64,000 nt of DNA from Sipunculus nudus (taxonomy: Eukaryota; Annelida; Sipuncula; Golfingiida; Sipunculidae), in NCBI GenBank assembly GCA_026874595.1, contig CM049315.1:13977664-14041663 (forward strand), given 5' to 3'. Within the stretch, counting starts at the first letter, position 1. Each line of letters begins with the position of its first letter. Shown in pieces: positions 10,662-22,570 of this stretch. A program made the position numbers and the translations under genes. The notes below the pieces were generated by a model that had not been told where the DNA came from, ran no database searches, and saw nothing but the letters and a program-made list of their open reading frames with translations.

Positions 10662-12862
10662 TTTTGCTTGCCGGAAATCTTCGATTTCGGCAAGCATGTT
10701 GGTCAGTTGCGTATGTCTGTTTGTTTGTTGCTATCCGGAAATCTTCGATTTCGGCAAGTTGGTTGGTCAGTTGCATATGTCTGTCTGTCTGTTTGTGTGT
10801 TTGTCTGTGGACTCTCTACAGGCCACAATTTTGGAGGAATTGCTTTCAAACTCACACAGCTGGTCAATAATCAAAATTCCAGGAAGCCTATTGTTTTTGG
10901 GCATTATAGGTCAAAGGTCAAGGTCATCAAAAGTATACAAAACGGTTTTTTCATCATATCTTTGTTACTATTAGGGATATCTTCTTCAAACATATCTCAT
11001 TTTAAACGTCATTCCCAGGTTTCTTCTGGTATGTAGCTCTTAAAAATTTGCCGTAACCATGGTTACGAATTTTTGGGAAAAAGTCATGATATTCGAAAAT
11101 CTGGGGTCTTATTTTTCTAACTTTGTCATTTTTAAAGCTAGAGAGGTCTAGTTTTTTGCATCAGGTAGCATTTAACAAGTACTGCAAGATTTTATTACAG
11201 GTCTCGCAATATCTCGTATAATATCTCGTCAAACGAGATATTTCGAGATTTCAGTAATCTTGCCCTGGAGGTCACAGTTTTGCAGGAATCTTTTTGAAAC
11301 TGACATATCGTAAGTCCTACACTATTATCTCAAAATCGTTTTTCCCATTTTTTGAATGCAGCCGCTAGGTGGCGCTGTATGCAAACCTCCCCAACATATC
11401 ATGTTTTGGCCATATCTCCAAAACTAATAACCTCATTTACATTAACTATAACTTATTTTCTTCCTCTGGGTTTTTCCAAAAACCTGGTGTATTCATTTGG
11501 TCTCAATCTTGAGTCACTTTGTCTGTGTGTCCGTCTGTTTCTCAGTTGTCCTCAAATTCGCTTGCTTGCCGATTCTTGCGTCTCACATATAGCATTCTAC
11601 AGGCCACAGTTTTGAAAGAATCCTTTTAAAACTATTACATCTTATGTCTTACACTAATATCTCGAAACGGATTTTTTCATTTTCCAGAATTGTCCTCTAG
11701 GGGGCGTTGCAGTCAAACTTGCACAACATATCATTTTTTGGCCATATCTCCAAAACTATAAACCTCATTTACCTAAACTATAGCTTATTTTCTTCATCTG
11801 GGTCTTTCCAAAAACCTGGTGTATTCATTTGGTCTCAATCTTGAGTCACTTTGTCTGTGTGTCCGTCTGTTTCTCAGTTGTCCTCAAGTTCGCTTGTTTG
11901 CCGGTTCTTGCGTCTCATATATAGCATTCTACAGGCCACAGTTTTGAAAGAATCTTTTTAAAACAATTACATCTTATGTCTTACACTAATATCTCGAAAC
12001 GGATTTTTCATTTTCCAGAATTGGCCGCTAGGGGCGGTGCACTCAAACTTGCACAACATATCATTTTTTGGCCATATCTCCAAAACTATAAACCTCATTT
12101 ACATAAACTATAGCTTATTTTCTTCCTCTGGGTCTTTCCAAAAACCTGGTGTATTCATTTGGTCTCAATCTTGAGTCACTTTGTCTGTGTGTCCGTCTGT
12201 TTCTCAGTTGTCCTCAAATTCGCTTGCTTGTCGGTTCTTGCGTCTCACATATAGCATTCTACAGGCCACAATTTTGAAAGAATCCTTTTAAAACTATTAC
12301 ATCATATGTCTTACACTAATATCTCGAAACGGATTTTTCATTTTCCAGAATTGTCCTCTAGGGGGCGGTGCACTCAAACTTGCACAACATATCATTTTTT
12401 GGCCATATCTCCAAAACTATTAACCTCATTTACATAAACTATAGCTTATTATCTTCCTCTGAGGTTTCTTCATAACATGATTAAGTCATCTGTTCTCAAT
12501 CTTGTGTCAGTTTGTCAGTATGTTTGTCTGTTTGTCAGTTGTCCTCAATTTCGCCTGCTTCCTGGTTCTTGCGTCTCACATGTAGCATTCTACTGGCCAC
12601 ATTTTTGCAGGAATCGTTTTAGAAAAATTACACTTGTCATATATCGTGATGATATCAGGAAGTCCTATGTTTATTATTCAAATAAGTCAAAGGTCAAGGT
12701 CAAGGTGATCAAAATATATCAAAATCTTATTTTCTTTAGAACTTTGTTAATATTGGCTGTTTCTTCACTAACTATGGATTATTTTCTTTCACTTTGACAC
12801 TGCTCGTTCATCTGACTAACTTTACATCATTTCCGGCAAGCGCGTGACCTCAGGTCATCTAG
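10662..12862 (+). mobile_element. Helentron-associated-like (HINE) unit 1
   Basis: The 5' end is TTGCTTGCCGGAAATC followed by TTCGATTTCGGCAAG, a hairpin that occurs twice (10665-10702 and about 10733-10760). The 3' end is TTCCGGCAAGC, a TGACCTCAGGTCA hairpin (12845-12857), then TCTAG before T. The subterminal GCTTGCCGGAAA and TTTCCGGCAAGC are inverted repeats of each other. This is the known layout of non-autonomous Helentrons: subterminal inverted repeats, a 3' hairpin, a CTRR-like end and a tandem-repeat core. The interior carries AGGTCAAGGTCA, GTAACCATGGTTAC (11053-11066), a 10-bp-stem inverted repeat (11220-11242), and four 331-bp monomers anchored at 11511, 11843, 12173 and 12504. No RepHel protein is encoded. 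Confidence 0.65.
11220..11242. repeat. Perfect inverted repeat, 10-bp stem and CAA loop
   Basis: AATATCTCGT, then CAA, then ACGAGATATT. The same 23-bp arrangement recurs at 13102, 14490, 16208 and 18276, once in each of the five Helentron-like units. Confidence 0.9.
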
Positions 12863-14079
12863 TTTGTTGCTTGCCGGAAATCTTCGATTTCAGTAGCTCA
12901 TTTTAATCGTCATTCCAAGGCCTGTCTTCTGGTGTGTAGCTGACTCAATTTGCGGTAACCATGGTAACGCATTTTTGGGGAAAAGTGCTGATATTTTTCT
13001 AAATTTGTCAGTTTTAAAGCTACAGAGGTCTAGTTTTTTGCTTCAGGTAGCATTCACCTAGTACTACAAGATTCCCATAAGAGTCTCGCAATATCTCGTA
13101 TAATATCTCGTCAAACGAGATATTTCGAGATTTCAGTAATCTTGCCCTGGAGGCCACAGTTTTGCAGGAATCTTTTTGAAACTGGCATATCTTAAGTCCT
13201 ACACTATTATCTCGAAATCAATTTTTCATTTTTTTAATTCGGCCGCTAGGGGGCGCTGGGTGCAAACCTCTCCAACATATCATGTTTTGGCAATATCTCC
13301 AAAATTATAAGCCTCAATTACAAAAACTATAGTTTATTTTTTTCCTCTAAGTCTTCTTCATGAACTTGTTTAGTCATCTGGTCTCAATCTTGTGTCACTT
13401 TGTCTGTGTGTCCGTCTGTTTCTCAGTTGTCCTCAAATCCGCTTGCTTGCCGGTTCTTGCGTCTCACACATACCATTCTACAGGGGACAGTTTAGAAAGA
13501 ATCCTTTTAAAACTATTACATCTTATGTCTTACACTAATATCTCGAAACCGATTTTTCATTTTCCAGAATTGGCCGCTAGGGGGCGGTGCTCTCAAACTT
13601 GCACAACATATCATTTTTTGGCCATATCTCCAAAACTGTTAACCTCATTTACATAAATTATAGCTTATTATCTTCCTCTTAGGTTTCTTCATAACATGAT
13701 TAAGTCATCTGTTCTCAATCTTGGGTCAGTATGTTTGTCTGTTTGTCAGTTTGTCAGTTGTCCTCAATTTCGCCTGCTTCCTGGTTCCTGCGTCTCACAT
13801 GTAGCATTCTACTGGCCACAGTTTTGCAGGAATCGTTTTGTAAATTACACTTGTCATATATCGTGATGATATCTGGAAGTCCTATGTATATTATTCAAAT
13901 AAGTCAAAGGTCAAGGTCAAGGTGATCAAAATATATCAAAATCTTATTTTCTTTAGAACTTTGTTAATATTGGTTCTTTCTTCACAAACTGTGGATTATT
14001 TTCTTTCACTTTGACACTGCTCGTTCATCTGACTAACCTTACATCATTTCCGGCAAGCGCGTGACCTCAGGTCATCTAG
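12863..14079 (+). mobile_element. Helentron-associated-like unit 2
   Basis: It starts directly after the previous 3' end with TTGTTGCTTGCCGGAAATC, then jumps to TAGCTCATTTTAATCG, so it lacks the CTGTCTG-to-AGGTCA head present in units 1, 3, 4 and 5. It has a GGTAACCATGG site near 12954, the ATCTCGT inverted repeat at 13102-13124 and two 331-bp monomers (anchors 13392 and 13723). The 3' end has a TGACCTCAGGTCA hairpin at 14062-14074 and CTAG at 14076-14079. Most of it is nearly identical to parts of unit 3. Confidence 0.62.
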
Positions 14080-15797
14080 TCTGTCTGTCTGTCTGTGTAC
14101 TCTCTACAGGCCACAATTTTGCAGCAATTGCTTTCAATCTTGAACAGCTGGTAGACAAGCAAAAGTCCTAGAGGCCTATTGTTTTTGGGCATTATAGGTC
14201 AAATGTCAAGGTCAAGGTCATTAAAAGTATACAAAACGGTTTTTGTTCATATCTGTGTTAATATTGGTCGTATCTACTTCAACAGTAGCTCATTTTAATC
14301 GTCATTCCAAGACCTGTCTTCTGGTGTGTAGCTGACTCAATTTGCGGTAACCATGGTAACGCATTTTGGGGAAAGTGCTGATATTTCTAAATTTGTCAGT
14401 TTTAAAGCTACAGAGGTCTAGTTTTATGCTTCAGGTAGCATTCACCTAGTACTACAAGATTCCCATAAGAGTCTCGCAATATCTCGTATAATATCTCGTC
14501 AAACGAGATATTTCGAGATTTCAGTAATCTTGCCCTGGAGGCCACAGTTTTGCAGGAATCTTTTTGAAACTGGCATATCTTAAGTCCTACACTATTATCT
14601 CGAAATCAATTTTTCATTTTTTTAATTCGGCCGCTAGGGGGCGCTGGGTGCAAACCTCTCCAACATATCATGTTTTGGCAATATCTCCAAAATTATAAGC
14701 CTCAATTACAAAAACTATAGTTTATTTTTTTCCTCTAAGTCTTCTTCATGAACTTGTTTAGTCATCTGGTCTCAATCTTGTGTCACTTTGTCTGTGTGTC
14801 CGTCTGTTTCTCAGTTGTCCTCAAATCCGCTTGCTTGCCGGTTCTTGCGTCTCACACATACCATTCTACAGGGGACAGTTTAGAAAGAATCCTTTTAAAA
14901 CTATTACATCTTATGTCTTACACTAATATCTCGAAACCGATTTTTCATTTTCCAGAATTGGCCGCTAGGGGGCGGTGCTCTCAAACTTGCACAACATATC
15001 ATTTTTGGCCATATCTCCAAAACTATAAACCTCATTTACATAAACTATAGCTTATTTTCTTCCTCTGGGTCTTTCCAAAAACCTGGTGTATTCATTTGGT
15101 CTCAATCTTGAGTCACTTTGTCTGTGTGTCCGTCTGTTTCTCAGTTGTCCTCAAATTCGCTTGCTTGCCGGTTCTTGCGTCTCACATATAGCATTCTACA
15201 GGCCACAGTTTTAAAAGAATCCTTTTAAAACTATTACATCTTATGTCTTACACTAATATCTCGAAACCGATTTTTCATTTTCCAGAATTGGCCGCTAGGG
15301 GGCGGTGCACTCAAACTTGCACAACATATCATTTTTTGGACATATCTCCAAAACTGTTAACCTCATTTACATAAATTATAGCTTATTATCTTCCTCTTAG
15401 GTTTCTTCATAACATGATTAAGTCATCTGTTCTCAATCTTGGGTCAGTATGTTTGTCTGTTTGTCAGTTTGTCAGTTGTCCTCAATTTCGCCTGCTTCCT
15501 GGTTCCTGCGTCTCACATGTAGCATTCTACTGGCCACAGTTTTGCAGGAATCGTTTTGTAAATTACACTTGTCATATATCGTGATGATATCTGGAAGTCC
15601 TATGTATATTATTCAAATAAGTCAAAGGTCAAGGTCAAGGTGATCAAAATATATCAAAATCTTATTTTCTTTAGAACTTTGTTAATATTGGTTCTTTCTT
15701 CACAAACTGTGGATTATTTTCTTTCACTTTGACACTGCTCGTTCATCTGACTAACCTTACATCATTTCCGGCAAGCGCGTGACCTCAGGTCATCTAG
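14080..15797 (+). mobile_element. Helentron-associated-like unit 3
   Basis: It begins CTGTCTGTCTGTCTGTGTAC with no 5' GCTTGCCGG end, as expected for a read-through or tandemly copied unit. It contains AATGTCAAGGTCAAGGTCAT, the inverted repeat at 14490-14512, three 331-bp monomers (anchors 14780, 15110 and about 15441) and the standard 3' end (hairpin 15780-15792, CTAG 15794-15797). Shadow reading frames in it are identical to those of unit 2, with offsets of about 1388 and 1718 bp, so the duplication is recent. Confidence 0.62.
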
Positions 15798-17839
15798 TCT
15801 GTCTGTCTGTCTGTGTACTCTCTACAGGCCACAATTTTGCAGCAATTGCTTTCAATCTTAAACAGCTGGTAGACAAGCAAAAGTCCTAGAGGCCTATTGT
15901 TTTTGGGCATTATAGGTCAAATGTCAAGGTCAAGGTCATTAAAAGTATACAAAACGGTTTTTGTTCATATCTGTGTTAATATTGGTCGTATCTACTTCAA
16001 CAGTAGCTCATTTTAATCGTCATTCCAAGACCTGTCTTCTGGTGTGTAGCTGACTCAATTTGCGGTAACCATGGTAACGCATTTTGGGGAAAGTGCTGAT
16101 ATTTCTAAATTTGTCAGTTTTAAAGCTACAGAGGTCTAGTTTTATGCTTCAGGTAGCATTCACCTAGTACTACAAGATTCCCATAAGAGTCTCGCAATAT
16201 CTCGTATAATATCTCGTCAAACGAGATATTTCGAGATTTCAGTAATCTTGCCCTGGAGGCCACAGTTTTGCAGGAATCTTTTTGAAACTGACATATCTTA
16301 AGTCCTACACTATTATCTCGATATCAATTTTTCATTTTTTGAATTCGGCCACTAGGGGGCGCTGGATGCAAACCTCCCCAACATATCATGTTTTGGCAAT
16401 ATCTCCAAAATTATAAGCCTCAATTACAAAAACTATAGTTTATTTTTTTCCTCTAAGTCTTCTTCATGAACTCGTTTAGTCATCTGGTCTCAATCTTGTG
16501 TCACTTTGTCTCTGTGTCCGTCTGTTTCTCAGTTGTCCTCAAATTCGCTTGCTTGCCGGTTCTTGCGTCTCACATATAGCATTCTACAGGCCACAGTTTT
16601 GAAAGAATCCTTTTAAAACTATTACATCTTATGTCTTACACTAATATCTCGAAACGGATTTTTCATTTTCCAGAATTGGCCGCTAGGGGGCGGTGCACTC
16701 AAACTTGCACAACATATCATTTTTTGGCCATATCTCCAAAACTAATAACCTCATTTACATAAACTATAGCTTATTTTCTTCCTCTGGGTCTTTCCAAAAA
16801 CCTGGTGTATTCATTTGGTCTCAATCTTGAGTCACTTTGTCTGTGTTTCCGTCTGTTTCTCAGTTGTCCTCAAATTCGCTTGCTTGCCGGTTCTTGCGTC
16901 TCACATATAGCATTCTACAGGCCACAGTATTGAAAGAATCCTTTTAAAACTATTACATCTTATGTCTTACACTAATATCTCGAAACCAATTTTTCATTTT
17001 CCAGAATTGGCCGCTAGGGGGCGGTGCACTCAAACTTGCACAGCATATCATTTTTTGGCCATATCTCCAAAACTATAAATCTCATTTACATAAACTATAG
17101 CTTATTTTCTTCCTCTGGGTCTTTCCAAAAACCTGGTGTATTCATTTGGTCTCAATCTTGAGTCACTTTGTCTGTGTGTCCGTCTGTTTCTCAGTTGTCC
17201 TCAAATTCGCTTGCTTGCCGGTGCTTGCGTCTCACATATAGCATTCTACAGGCCACAGTTTTGAAAGAATCCTTTTAAAACTATTACATCTTATGTCTTA
17301 CACTAATATCTCGAAACCGGTTTTTCGTTTTCCAGAATTGTCCTCTAGGGGGCAGTGCACTCAAACTTGCACAACATATCATTTTTTGGCCATATCTCCA
17401 AAACTATTAACCTCATTTACATAAACTATAGCTTATTATCTTCCTCTGAGGTTTCTTCATAACATGATTAAGTCATCTGTTCTCAATCTTGGGTCAGTTT
17501 GTTAGTATGCTTGTCTGTTTGTCAGTTGTCCTCAATTTCGCCTGCTTCCTGGTTCTTGCGTCTCACATGTAGCATTCTACTCGCCACATTTTTGCAGGAA
17601 TCGTTTTGTAAATCTATTGTCATATATCGTGATGATATCTGGAAGTCCTATGTTTATTATTCAAATAAGTCAAAGGTCAAGGTCAAGGTGATCAAAATAT
17701 ATCAAAATCTTATTTTCTTTAGAACTTTGTTGGTTCTTTCTTCACTAACTATGGATTATTTTCTTTCACTTTGACACTGCTCGTTCATCTGACTAACTTT
17801 ACATCATTTCCGGCAAGCGCGTGACCTCAGGTCATCTAG
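15798..17839 (+). mobile_element. Helentron-associated-like unit 4
   Basis: Same start and order of motifs as unit 3, about 324 bp longer, which is about one 331-bp monomer. The inverted repeat is at 16208-16230; monomer anchors lie near 16497, 16829, 17160 and 17491. The 3' hairpin is at 17822-17834 and CTAG at 17836-17839. Confidence 0.62.
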
Positions 17840-19437
17840 TTTGTTTGTCTGTCTATCTCTAGCCTAAAATGCACAGTTTTGCAGCGATCGCTTTCAAACT
17901 TACATAGTTGATGTACAACCAAAAGTTCCCGAAGCCTATTGAATTTTGTCATTATCAGTCGACGGTCAAGGTCAAGGTGATCAAAAGTTTGCAAAACGTT
18001 TTTTCCTTCATAGCTTTGTCACTATTAGCCGTATCTACTTCAACTGTAGCTCATTTTAATCGTCATTCCAAGGCCTTTCTTCTGGTGTATAGCGGCCTCA
18101 AATTTGCGGTAACCATGGTTACGCATTTTTTGGAAAAAATCATGATATTCGAAAATAAGGGGTCTCATTTTTCTAACTTTGTCAGTTTTAAAGCTACAGA
18201 GATCTAGTTTTTTGCATCAGGTAGCATACAAGTAGTATTGTTTGATTATTCTGTAACTCCCGCAATATCTCGTACAATATCTCGTCAAACGAGATATTTC
18301 GAGATATCGCTTAATGACAGCCTAGATTTCACAAATATGCAGGAATCATTTTGAAACTAATATATCTTATTTCTTACACTAATATCTCGAAATGGATTTT
18401 TCATTTTCTAGATATGGCTGCTAGGTGGCGCTGCACTCGAACTTCCCCAACATATCATTTTTTAGCTATATCTCTAAAATTATAAACCTTAATTACAGAA
18501 ACTATAGCTTATTTTCTTCCTCTGGGTCTTTTCCATAAGCTGAGTAAGTCAACTGGTCTCAGCTTTGTGTAACTTTGTCAGTATGTCTGTCTGTTTGTTA
18601 GTTCTCAAATTCACCTGCTTGCTGGTTTTTATATTTTACTTATAGCATTCTAAAGGCCATGGTTTTGCAGGAATCGTTTTGAAACTGGTACATCTTATGT
18701 CTTACAGTAATATCTCGAAATGTATTTTTCATTTTACGGATATGGCCGCTAGGGGGCGCTGCATTCGAACCTCCCCAACATTTCATGTTTTGCCCATATC
18801 TCCAGAACTATAAACCTCAGTAACATAAAGTATAACTTATTTCTTTCTCTGAGTCGTCTCCATAACCTGGTCAAGTGATCTGGTCTCAATCCTGTGTCAT
18901 TTTGTCAGTATGTCTATCTGTTTGTCAGTTGTCCTCAATTTCGCCTGCTTGCTGGTTCTTGTTTCTTACATATACCATTCTTCAGGCCACAGTTTTGAAG
19001 GAATCCTTTTGAAACTGGTACATGTTATGTCTTACACTAATATATCGAAATAGATTTTTCATTTTCTGGATATTGCCGCTAGGGGGTGCTGCACACGATC
19101 TTCCGAAATATTAAATTTTTGGCCATATCTTCAAAATTATAAACCTCAGTTGCATAAACAATAGCTTATTTTCTTCCTCTGAGTCTTATCCATAACTTGG
19201 TTAAGTCATCTGGTCTAAAGCTTGTGTCACTTTGTCAGTATTTCTGTCTGTTTGTCATTTGTTGTCAGCTATGTCTGCTTTCATGTTCTTTTGTGTGATA
19301 TATGTTATTTAACAGGCCTAACTTTTCACCAGTCGCTCTGAAAGTCACTCAATTGTTAGAAAACCGACAGTTTGTTCTGTCTGTCCGTCTGTTTGTCATT
19401 TCAACTTCCGGCAAGCGTTCGACCTATGGTCGTCTAG
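17840..19437 (+). mobile_element. Helentron-associated-like unit 5, diverged right end
   Basis: It starts TTTGTTTGTCTGTCTATC and keeps GGTAACCATGGTTACGC (18108-18124), the inverted repeat (18276-18298) and about three more diverged 331-bp monomers. It ends with ACTTCCGGCAAGCGTT and the hairpin CGACC-TAT-GGTCG (19420-19432), then CTAG (19434-19437). The stem pairs differ from the other four copies but still match each other. Greater divergence suggests this is the oldest unit. Confidence 0.58.
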
Positions 19438-19438
19438 T

Positions 19439-19743
19439 TTATATTATTCCTGACGCTGTGATTAGTATGTGAAAACAACGGTGAAAGCAATGAGAATGAA
19501 CAACATATTGCAGGAAACAAAAGGAGGAAAATGCGCAAGAATAAGTTTAGATGTCTTCAAAAAAGAGTGTGGGAATGAGATCTTTTTTAAACTCGAGCCT
19601 TACATGGTCATTTATTTGTACTATAAATATGATAAATAAGACATAAAAGGAAGCGTGAAACTTTGAACTTCCCCTCCCAAGATTTTATGACTAGGTGTGT
19701 CACTGAAAGCTAACGTTCAAAATATTCTGCAGGAAAAAAATTA
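19439..19743. other. Unassigned spacer
   Basis: Sequence between the Helentron-like array and the LINE fragment. Nothing recognised. Confidence 0.5.
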
Positions 19744-20240
19744 AGATAGGATAAGATAAGATAAGATAACATTTATTGCCAAAACGGAATTTGGGTGTCA
19801 AGCAACTGATATATGGCACAACTAAGTATATAATAATATTAGCAATAATAGTAATAATAATACTGTGTAAAAAGCATATGATTAACGAATAGAAAACATG
19901 TTAATGCTTATTGAACAAACGCACTGCACTGGGCATGAATGAGTCCCTGAAACGATTTGTTTTGCACATAATGGACTGTATACGTCTTCCAGGTTTCAAC
20001 CATCTGATTGGTCCACTCAACAAATGCTGACTTCTCATCATGGTTTTCAACTTGCACAGTACCTTTAGACAATACATGCTTTCAAAGTTTTCTAAGTCTA
20101 CACCAATAATACGTTCTGTAGTTTTCCTCGTTTTTTCCAATTCTCTTTGTTAGCGACACCCAAATTATTCCACTAGCAGATAATACAGAAAGTTACCACA
20201 CTTTGTACAACAGATGTGTAAAACAAAGTATTTTCTTATC
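19744..20240 (-). mobile_element. 5'-truncated LINE 3' end (non-LTR retrotransposon)
   Basis: Reading the minus strand, a frame from about 20140 to 19901 encodes the end of an ORF2-type protein: GRRIQSIMCKTNRFRDSFMP, then SAVRLFNKH, then a stop. The (K/R)TNRF..SF(I/M)PSA(I/V)RL(F/Y)N tail is typical of CR1/L2-like LINE ORF2 C-termini in invertebrates. After about 155 bp of 3' UTR the element ends in a (TTATC)n tail, seen as GATAAGATAAGATAAGATAA at 19748-19769 on the plus strand. No reverse transcriptase core is present, so the copy is truncated and inactive. The 5' limit is approximate. Confidence 0.7.
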
Positions 20241-20690
20241 AATATGAAAGCATTAACTAACTTCGCAAACTGACAAACTGCCCATTCTAGAGTATTTAAG
20301 ATGATTGACATGAAACTGACTTGCCGCAAACTGGACAGAGCATGTTATTTTAAAAATAACATCATGCATATTTTAAAGAATATATCCCCGAGAGTCACTT
20401 GAGTCAGTCATTCTTTAAAGAACAATCTAAACTTATACTCTCCACTGGCATAGGTATACAGACTATACTTTTTGTTTCATTGTCAGATTCTTCGCTTTCT
20501 ATCCGTAAAATAATGTGTGGGCCAAGCCCTTTATTGTGGCTTGTAGGGTAAAGGCATAATGAAATGTTTAATATTCAATTGATCTAAGAGAGACCTTGTT
20601 CAAATGATTTAAACAATGTGATACCTATTTTGTTCAGTGATTTCTGACAGGATCTTTTGATTACCAAAGACAATACCATGAAAGAAGGAA
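20241..20690. other. Unassigned
   Basis: AT-rich with no gene or clear repeat. Confidence 0.5.
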
Positions 20691-20724
20691 GTAACCTTAC
20701 AGATCCATGCGGAAGTTCCATAAA

Positions 20725-20762
20725 ACTTTATAAAAGGACTGCGTGCAGTTCGTGTCACAGAG
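20725..20762 (+). promoter_or_regulatory. Possible TATA core promoter
   Basis: TATAAAAG at 20729-20736 is followed about 28 bp later by GTGTCACAG. There is no clear initiator consensus, and a GTAAGA donor-like site follows almost at once. Weak on its own, but it leads into a GC-richer island. Confidence 0.2.
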
Positions 20763-20859
20763 AGTAAGACTATGCTTAGGTTTCAATCCCTTCTCAAAGT
20801 AAATGTCAGTTATTTATTCAAAGGCGTGGGGGTTTTCACAGCAGGGTTTCCTGCAATTG

Positions 20860-21200
20860 TTTAAACTAGAAGATGGAGCGTGCCTGTGCGTGTCTGTGTG
20901 GAGATTATGACACAACCCGCGATGGAAGTGTTTGACAGCCGTGTAAAATATGCCCCAGCCAGGGCACACGGTAAAATATCTCTCTTTCTTATTGGCAGTG
21001 GCTTTCTTCCGCCTCATCCTTCGGGTTTTCGGCCTTGCGAGAAGGCAGTGATTCCGCATGAGTCACGCGCCAATTAGAAAGGTGTGGAATGCCCCTGAGG
21101 AATTGTGGGATACAAGTTACGGCTGCTCTGTCCCCGGAGACAGGTGCTGGCGATTCTCATCCGTGGAAATGAGGGACTGGCCTCTGACGGGGTATTTGTT
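20860..21200. promoter_or_regulatory. Candidate cis-regulatory island
   Basis: GC content is higher than the surroundings, there is no simple repeat, and both strands hold only short overlapping frames. It contains an AP-1/Maf-type TGAGTCA (21059-21065), a homeodomain-type CAATTAG (21071-21077) and GGTGTGGAATG just downstream. The call is inferred from composition and motif density; conservation cannot be tested here. Confidence 0.25.
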
Positions 21201-21575
21201 AATATAACTAGACTGTTAATGTTAAGGGGTCGGGAAATTTCTCAGGGACTGCTGGGCGTGTGAAAGGCCATGATATGAGACCAGCATGACAGTGCCTGAT
21301 TCCAATGGCTATCAATAATAAAGTACTGTTATACCAACGAGCTGTTACTTCTATTTAAGGTTCTCTTTCAGGGAAGAATTGTTACTTGGTATGAAGTATT
21401 CACATATGGTCAAAATAGGTTTGGTGATAGTAATAATACATGAGAGTTGAATGAATAGTAAGCATACATGAGAGTTGAATGAATTAAATAATAGGTGAAT
21501 ATTTTATTCAATTTTTTAGACCGGCGACCCGTAGGAATTTTACAATAATATATTTTATGTAATGCTTATATGTTG

Positions 21576-21622
<47 letters not shown>

Positions 21623-22570
21623 GATGAATGTTTTGCAAGATGGTCTTATTGTTATCATTTAAATAAATGGCGACTAAATAATCGAAATGTCTATCCATAC
21701 ATCCATACGCAGTATATGTAAGCAGGGCAACACCAAAAGTACTCCCTAAAATGGCCAAATGGCTAACGATAATAACTTCAGAACGAAAAGAATGAGTATG
21801 TCATTTCACAGACAACATTACTTAAATACATAAATAAATACAAAAACTAAAAAAAAAATACTTAAGGACGTTGACGTCGAAGGTGAATACATTTGACAGT
21901 GTCCTAGGTAAAAACGTAATTGTAATGACTTTTTCTGTAATGAAAATTACTGTGAATGTACATGTTTAGTTATTGTTTAAGCGTAGAGTGTACGTAGTAG
22001 TAAATATAAATGATGCTAAATATTGCTAAAAAGCTCATTATGTCTTTGCTTTTGAAGTGTCTAACAACTTTATATTATTTAAGGAAAGTACGGGATAAAA
22101 CTGTTCAAGCAAAAGCGGGGTGAAAATGTGAGAGTGTTGTCTAGGAAAGGAAAATTTCAACATTTTATATTAAGAAACTATATGACTGTCAAGATAATTT
22201 CCTTGAAATATCTGCTTTAGTTTTGTTTACTTTTAAGTATTTCGCTGACTTTTTTCCTGTTTTTTTTAGTCTATCTGCTATAAGAGACATTTTCACGTAC
22301 AAAAATTGTATAATTCATCTTTCGGGGAAAGACCTTGTAAATAGCGCTGGCTCTGTGGTCTCAAAGTGGTTTCTGATAGGAATTAATTACTGTTTTAACA
22401 ATCTCTTCACTGATGTACATGACTTACATTAATACATGCATGTACATAATTTATATGCTTATATTCTTACATACATAACTTATATTATTATATATTTCAG
22501 ATGTTACGTTATTAGTTTTTATAACATTAATCACACCGACATATTCTCCTTACGTCTTGGATAATGAAGG
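21201..22570. other. Unassigned, with (AT)n at 21579-21619
   Basis: A 20-bp TACATGAGAGTTGAATGAAT occurs twice (about 21437 and 21468). A 41-bp (AT)n tract lies at 21579-21619. No gene recognised. Confidence 0.6.

Noticed and set aside
10600-18207. Many 60-120-codon ORFs with SVCLFVC or FVCLSVCQLSS residues
   Set aside because: They translate the CTGTCTGT-rich parts of the Helentron-like units, and identical copies recur with the repeat period.
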